A stretch of 9,627 nucleotides of DNA from Candidatus Poribacteria bacterium (GTDB taxonomy: Bacteria > Poribacteria > WGA-4E > WGA-3G). The stretch is from the NCBI GenBank assembly GCA_007571355.1, contig RKRO01000398.1:1-9627 (forward strand), in the 5' to 3' direction. Made by a program: the position numbers and the translations under genes. Each line of letters opens with the position of its first letter. Positions within the stretch are counted from its first letter, which is position 1. The notes beneath the pieces were generated by a model. That model had not been told where the DNA came from and made no database searches. It saw nothing but the letters and a program-made list of their open reading frames with translations. Below are positions 5,750-9,627 of this stretch, in pieces.

Positions 5750-7306
5750 TCAGTCCTCCAACGCAATACGAATACAACTGAAACTGTTTTTCGGGAGCGT
5801 CAACGCCGATGCATGGCCCGACCACGTTTGAATCTCGACCTCTCTTTGCCCAGAGCCTGCCATCGCCGCATTCCCACCATTGCTTGCAGCCAAACGATCA
5901 TTTGCGACAAAACGATGGACGACTTCTCCGGTGTAACGCTCACCATCTATGAAAATCTCAAGTGGCTGTTCCGAACCTGTCCGATGGCTCACAAACACAA
6001 ATAGGGCTTTACCCGCTCGGCTGCCGATCACACCCGCCTGAATACCCGGCAACGCAATGCCATCGTATTCTATCGCTCCCAAAAGCACAGGGGCATTCGC
6101 AATCTCCACAGAAAACCGCGTCTCCGCAGATGAAAACGCTTCACCTATCAGTTGGAAGATCGGATACACCGCACGCCGCACCGTCGCACCGACATCTTCC
6201 GCAGGGTCACCCCCGTGATGCCACGTGGTCCCCGGTTTCGCTGGCGTTACCGGTGAAAACACAGGGAAGCCTTTACGGATCCCCGCAAGCACGTGGAAGT
6301 TGGCATGCGTCACCTGCGGGTACCCCGTGAGCAGCTGGAGAAAGAAATCGCCTGCATACATTGCATGCAGCTGCGTGTTCGCCACGCGATTGGCAGGATT
6401 CGCAATGTTCCACTCCGTTATCCACATCTCTTTATCGGGGAACAACTTCTCATAATACGCAAAGCCTTTCGGCACCGATTCGGAGATCCACCCCATCAGA
6501 TACCCGCGCATCTCTTCGGGCAATTTTTCACGCATCGCTTTATACGCATAGACGTGGACGGTGTACGCGTCAAAAAAATCAGCATTTCCAGCGAGTACTG
6601 AATCCCAGTGCCGTTGGTCGGCTTTCGCGTGCCAACCGTCTTGATGGAAACCGATCGGAGACGCAGGCACGGAGACCTTTATAGACGGGTCCACGGCTTT
6701 CATCGCTTCCGCGTGTTGCTTTGCGACGTGAAGATACGCCGCGGCGGTGGGATACTTTTCGCGGTATTGGGGCAGGTAAAACTCGTTGCCGAGTTCCCAA
6801 TGTTTCACGGTATACCCCTTCGCTTGTGAATAACGCACCCAGTCTGCAGACTCCTCGGGGCTGCCTGTCCACAGGTTCACCACCACAACAGGCGTGATGT
6901 GGAGTTGTTGACAGAGTGCCATGAAGTCGTCAAAGACAAGTTTGCCCGCCCGCCGTTTCTTCAGCGTCGCAAGGCTGCCGCGCAGCCGACGGCTCAATCG
7001 CTCGCTGGTTGTGGAACTCAACTCCGCTTCGACAAACCCGCTCTGCTCCCAACGGTAGAAGTTACCGACGGTGCCGCCGGGGAACCGGAGCGTCTGGGGT
7101 GCCAGTGCCTTTGTCAGTTCAAGGACATCGGTATCCTGATACCCGTAGTCGCCGCGCATCATATTGGTGTTGAACCCGTGGAGGGCGTGCCGCAGCGGTT
7201 CGGGCGTGTCCGTTGAAATCGTGAGCCGCACGGGTGCACTGAGAGACGGAAAAACACAAAGATAAAAAAGCGAAAAACAGAGCCACAGAGAAGAGACACG
7301 ATTCAC
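5750..7306 (-). CDS. Secreted clan GH-A glycoside hydrolase
   Basis: The 518-residue product has a signal peptide (about 4-24, ending SLSA) and a TIM-barrel that looks like clan GH-A, near the GH51/GH39/GH79 group. Early barrel strands carry LHGFNTNM and TLRFPGGTVGNFYRW. The acid/base motif HWELGNE places E175 as proton donor. WITEWN places E298 as nucleophile, 123 residues later, a normal spacing. A C-terminal beta-rich part (about 395-518) probably forms the accessory sandwich seen in arabinofuranosidase-type enzymes. Substrate is not determinable here; plant or algal polysaccharide is a guess from the fold. The GTG at 7306 is chosen over an upstream GTG at 7342 because GGAGG (7314-7318) lies seven bases before it and the signal then starts cleanly with NRVSSLW. 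The 3' end carries the ribosome site of the GspC-like gene. The gap to the upstream modular gene is 53 nt. Confidence 0.83.
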   Translation of the reverse strand: MNRVSSLWLCFSLFYLCVFPSLSAPVRLTISTDTPEPLRHALHGFNTNMMRGDYGYQDTDVLELTKALAPQTLRFPGGTVGNFYRWEQSGFVEAELSSTTSERLSRRLRGSLATLKKRRAGKLVFDDFMALCQQLHITPVVVVNLWTGSPEESADWVRYSQAKGYTVKHWELGNEFYLPQYREKYPTAAAYLHVAKQHAEAMKAVDPSIKVSVPASPIGFHQDGWHAKADQRHWDSVLAGNADFFDAYTVHVYAYKAMREKLPEEMRGYLMGWISESVPKGFAYYEKLFPDKEMWITEWNIANPANRVANTQLHAMYAGDFFLQLLTGYPQVTHANFHVLAGIRKGFPVFSPVTPAKPGTTWHHGGDPAEDVGATVRRAVYPIFQLIGEAFSSAETRFSVEIANAPVLLGAIEYDGIALPGIQAGVIGSRAGKALFVFVSHRTGSEQPLEIFIDGERYTGEVVHRFVANDRLAASNGGNAAMAGSGQREVEIQTWSGHASALTLPKNSFSCIRIALED

Positions 7307-7325
7307 AAAATGACCTCCAAACAGG

Positions 7326-7348
7326 GGGCGGGGCTTTCGCACCCGCCC
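7326..7348 (-). promoter_or_regulatory. GNRA-capped hairpin between modular gene and hydrolase
   Basis: On the minus strand GGGCGGG (7348-7342) pairs with CCCGCCC (7332-7326). Between them GCGAAAGC (7340-7333) folds as a two-pair stem with a GAAA tetraloop, and one T bulges. The result is a very stable hairpin. It begins 11 nt past the stop codon (TAG, 7360-7362) of the modular gene and ends eight bases before the hydrolase ribosome site. No T-tract follows, so it is more likely an mRNA stabiliser, attenuator or REP-like element than a strong terminator. Confidence 0.5.
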
Positions 7349-7359
7349 TTAGACCGAAA

Positions 7360-9627
7360 CTACGGCTTCTTATGATACGAGAAATTCGGGTTCAAGCACG
7401 CTCCCGCAGTATGCGTGCAGCTCGCAAATGTCATCCCGCACCCCGAACGCACACAGACCCATGTCGTTTCGTGATGGTCTCGGGCATTCGGATTACAAGA
7501 CCAATACGAATTCTCACACTGACTACAAGACTCCACTTTGTGCTGATTGGGGTCGCCATTGGTCGGGGCACCTTTGTCACACGCACCTGCTCCCGTGTTC
7601 GTATTGCCACATTCTACGGGTTCGGGGTCGGGGTCAGGATCCGGGTCGGGGTCCGGATCACTCGATGGCTTTTTATGATAGGAATGATCTGGGTGCAAAC
7701 AGGCCCCTGCGGTATGGGTGCAGTTGGCAAACGTCATTCCGCACCCCTCACGCACACAGACATACGTTGTGCCGTGATGGTCTCGGGCATTTGGATTACA
7801 AGACCAGTCGGTATGCCCTGCGAAACACGTCGTTTGGTGTTGGTTCGGGTCACCATTCGTCGGATCCCCTTTATCGCAGGCACCGTCGCCCGTCCAAGGG
7901 TTATTACACTCTACTGGGGGCGGCGGACTGCTCCCTGATACAGACACCGTATGACTCACCTCATACACCGAGTCATCCGCATGATTAGACACATACGCCG
8001 TGATTTCATAATCGCCGGCGGCATCCGAGGCAAAGGTATAAGACAACGAGGCGGTTGTTATGCCGCTGCCGCCGATGTCGGTTTCGACAAGCGTGCCTAA
8101 CCCTGTTTCGCTTGGCGATTTGACATACCACTCCACTTTTTCATACGCTTCATTGGCGGTGAAGTTCGACGTGTGCGTCTCACCGGGGGAAGCCGTCGGG
8201 GAAGAACCCGGGGCAGGCACGACACTCCCCGGCGGTTCGGGGTCAGGATCCGGTTCGGGGTCGGAGTCAGGATCATCGCCATCGTCTGGCGGCGGCGTGC
8301 TACCACCCGAAACAGATACCGTGTGACTCACCTGATACACTGCTGAATCGGCATTGTTATAGACATACGCTGTCAACGTGTGCGCACCAGAGGCAGAAGT
8401 AGACGGGAACGTATATGCTAACGATGCCGTCGTCACACCCTCGCCACCCGTCACAGAACCGATGTTCGTGCCTAAACCCGACTCCCCAGGACCCGCAAGA
8501 TACCACGTCAATGAACTAAACGCTTGTGAGGTCGTGAAACTCGCATTATACGTGCTACCCGCGAACACAGAACCCGAACCCGTCAGACTCGCAGAATCCT
8601 CATCGTCATCCTCATCCGAATCTGAATGATAACTGTGAAACGGCCAGATGTCCGACTCATTATGATCACGCTTATGCCCCATGCACGCACGAAACCTCAC
8701 GGGGTTTCCATCACTATCCAGACACGCACCCGAAACACCCTCAGAATTGGTGTAGGTCTTCGTACACGTCCGAATCTTAGAGCTCTCCTCATAGTTCGCC
8801 GCCAACTCGTCACAACTATACCAGACATCACCACAGCCCTGGTCCACGTCACGCGCGGCAAGGAGCGCCATACGAGACTTGTAATCCGTGAAAATTGAGA
8901 TGGTCTTCGTTTCAGGCGGGCCGCACTTCCGACGGTGATCATTCCACGCATTATACGGCGTGCCAAACTTCACATCGCACGTCCCTTTGCATTCATAGTT
9001 CGCAGCAAGCCCCCACGTCTTCCAACTATATCCCACCGGAAGCAGCGGCTCTACCTCCCAATGGTGGTAGGTCTTCTGCAGCAGGATAGAATGGATTTCC
9101 CCCTTACTGCCTGAATCAAACGGCAGATTCCCCGGCGGATTCCCATTCCCCGGATTTCCCGGACCAATGGGCATGATGCCCGGATTATTCCCACCCGGAC
9201 CATTCCCATCTCCCGGATCATTCCCACCCGGCGGCTGAGACGCAGGGTCTTGGTAGTAGGGCGTCGTGACACCATCCGTATTCACCGACGACCACAACTC
9301 GGAACGCGTCTTGAACTCACGAACCACCTGATCATTCTCATCATACAGCACCAGCGAATGCCCAACCCACATATCCAGATACGCATTATACGCGTCTTGA
9401 TACGCACTCCACCTCGTATTTACCTCCTCAAGTGCAGGCGATAACTGACCCTCCGTCGTGCCAATCGCAGAGATATACTCCGAACTCTTCCAACTCGTCT
9501 GGATCGTCTTCGCTCCGGCCGCCCCCGCAAGATACCCCGCAAATGCCGCAGGTCCCAACAAGCCACCGCTCATAAAAGCCGCGCACCCACTGATGATGGC
9601 ACCACACGCGGCGGACACGGTCACTTG
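7360..9627 (-). CDS. Large modular Cys-rich extracellular protein, 5' truncated
   Basis: The frame is open to the window edge, so the start is missing; 754 residues are counted from the GTG at 9624. In order they are: a Gly/Ala-rich hydrophobic stretch (5-38), a helical part (45-90), a Gly/Pro/Asn-rich linker (131-168), a Cys-rich region (about 205-320) and an acidic run (334-344). Then come two related Ig-like beta domains (about 347-440 and 466-564), each ending HTVSVSG, separated by a DP-type linker. The C-terminus holds two copies of a Cys/His module (571-653 and 670-754) joined by a second DP linker. There are 27 cysteines in the visible part, which suggests disulfides or metal sites outside the cytoplasm. 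I do not recognise a specific family or activity; architecture suggests a surface or secreted binding protein. The visible N-terminus has no basic signal start, so the export signal must lie upstream. The hydrolase follows after 53 nt. Confidence 0.8.
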   Translation of the reverse strand, partial: QVTVSAACGAIISGCAAFMSGGLLGPAAFAGYLAGAAGAKTIQTSWKSSEYISAIGTTEGQLSPALEEVNTRWSAYQDAYNAYLDMWVGHSLVLYDENDQVVREFKTRSELWSSVNTDGVTTPYYQDPASQPPGGNDPGDGNGPGGNNPGIMPIGPGNPGNGNPPGNLPFDSGSKGEIHSILLQKTYHHWEVEPLLPVGYSWKTWGLAANYECKGTCDVKFGTPYNAWNDHRRKCGPPETKTISIFTDYKSRMALLAARDVDQGCGDVWYSCDELAANYEESSKIRTCTKTYTNSEGVSGACLDSDGNPVRFRACMGHKRDHNESDIWPFHSYHSDSDEDDDEDSASLTGSGSVFAGSTYNASFTTSQAFSSLTWYLAGPGESGLGTNIGSVTGGEGVTTASLAYTFPSTSASGAHTLTAYVYNNADSAVYQVSHTVSVSGGSTPPPDDGDDPDSDPEPDPDPEPPGSVVPAPGSSPTASPGETHTSNFTANEAYEKVEWYVKSPSETGLGTLVETDIGGSGITTASLSYTFASDAAGDYEITAYVSNHADDSVYEVSHTVSVSGSSPPPPVECNNPWTGDGACDKGDPTNGDPNQHQTTCFAGHTDWSCNPNARDHHGTTYVCVREGCGMTFANCTHTAGACLHPDHSYHKKPSSDPDPDPDPDPDPEPVECGNTNTGAGACDKGAPTNGDPNQHKVESCSQCENSYWSCNPNARDHHETTWVCVRSGCGMTFASCTHTAGACLNPNFSYHKKP
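7363..7617 (-). repeat. Cys/His module, copy 2 of the modular gene
   Basis: This encodes residues 670-754. Order of landmarks: VECGN, GACDKG, GDPNQH, CSQC, WSCNPNARDHH, CVRSGCGMTFA, CTHTAGAC, SYHKKP. It has nine cysteines, including a CxxC (C700, C703) missing from copy 1. The protein ends right after KKP, so this module is the C-terminus. Starts of the two copies are 99 codons apart (297 nt), linker included. Confidence 0.85.
7618..7665 (-). repeat. Asp-Pro linker encoded by a hexamer minisatellite
   Basis: Residues 654-669 are a run of DP pairs encoded by degenerate GGGTCG/GGGTCA/GGATCC-type units on the plus strand. It links the two Cys/His modules. It shares the 15-mer GGGGTCAGGATCCGG with the second DP linker at 8230-8289. 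Such units are prone to slippage, so linker length may vary between strains. Confidence 0.75.
7666..7914 (-). repeat. Cys/His module, copy 1 of the modular gene
   Basis: This encodes residues 571-653, with landmarks VECNN, GACDKG, GDPNQH, WSCNPNARDHH, CVREGCGMTFA, CTHTAGAC and SYHKKP. It has eight cysteines (573, 583, 600, 609, 623, 628, 635, 642). Where copy 2 has CSQC it has CFAGH, with histidine near the missing cysteine, as if a metal ligand were exchanged. The copies are clearly alike at DNA level, pointing to tandem duplication. Confidence 0.85.
7933..8229 (-). repeat. Ig-like beta domain, copy 2
   Basis: Residues about 466-564 include NFTANEAYEKVEWYV, SETGLGT, ITTASLSYTF, YEITAYVSNHADDSVY and HTVSVSG. 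The pattern of alternating strands with a central Trp fits an Ig-like or PKD-like sandwich. It matches copy 1 segment by segment, with an offset of about 124 residues. It was probably made by internal duplication. Confidence 0.7.
8230..8289 (-). repeat. Second Asp-Pro linker and minisatellite
   Basis: Residues 446-465 are a DP/EP-rich linker between the two Ig-like domains. The plus strand shows the same degenerate GGxTCx hexamers as the 7618-7665 linker. It behaves as a flexible spacer; no other signal is seen. Confidence 0.7.
8305..8586 (-). repeat. Ig-like beta domain, copy 1
   Basis: Residues about 347-440 include SFTTSQAFSSLTWYL, ESGLGT, VTTASLAYTF, HTLTAYVYNNADSAVY and HTVSVSG, parallel to copy 2. 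It follows the acidic run (334-344) and likely forms the first rigid domain after the Cys-rich central region. Confidence 0.7.

Noticed and set aside
5962..6684. Several plus-strand frames opposite the glycoside hydrolase
   Set aside because: The minus-strand frame carries both catalytic glutamates and family motifs; the opposite frames show low-complexity shadow sequence.
7372..7988. Long plus-strand open frames opposite the Cys modules (188 and 186 residues)
   Set aside because: They lie antisense to a clearly structured repeated protein, are Arg/His/Thr-rich without domain logic, and lack ribosome sites; they are shadows of the minus-strand gene.

Overview
The window reads as a chromosomal segment of a Gram-negative, LPS-making bacterium. 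Evidence for this is a complete LpxL/HtrB-type lipid A acyltransferase, several proteins with export signals, and a GspC/PilP-like periplasmic domain. The style of the long Cys/His-rich modular secreted protein, the reduced GspC-like protein and the palindromic intergenic repeats reminds me of Candidatus Poribacteria or a similar uncultured lineage. That assignment is an impression, not a demonstration.

Layout, left to right. (1) Positions 1-126 hold one copy of a dispersed ~80-bp palindromic repeat (copy A), which also looks like a terminator for the next gene. (2) An lpxL-like acyltransferase lies on the minus strand (127-1035). (3) A divergent intergenic region carries a symmetric pair of outward-facing TATAAT boxes (1070-1107) and, after it, the decayed 3' end of a paralog of the next gene (about 1110-1217). 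(4) A tight plus-strand operon runs 1301-5104: two multi-pass membrane proteins, a DUF4129-type protein and a DUF4350-type protein. The last three are packed by a GTGA overlap and a 14-nt overlap. (5) The gap between convergent genes (5105-5301) carries repeat copy B, bounded by a 9-bp inverted repeat. (6) The minus strand from the right edge to 5302 carries three genes: a 5'-truncated modular Cys-rich protein (7360 to the edge), a secreted clan GH-A glycoside hydrolase (5750-7306) and a small exported GspC/PilP-like protein (5302-5748). A GNRA-capped hairpin sits between the first two, and the last two are coupled as TGAGATG.

How they may work together. The plus-strand operon resembles the membrane half of the MoxR/DUF58/DUF4129/DUF4350 neighbourhoods seen in many bacteria, but the MoxR ATPase and DUF58 genes are not here. 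The minus-strand genes all look exported and could form one envelope or extracellular unit, although the hairpin may separate expression of the modular protein from the hydrolase pair.

Most notable for follow-up: a palindromic element core that appears to be read through as protein inside the GspC-like gene (5457-5505), the paralog remnant in the operon leader, the 99-residue tandem Cys/His module, and the MITE-like repeat. I found no convincing defence system, CRISPR array, tRNA, rRNA or transposase gene.
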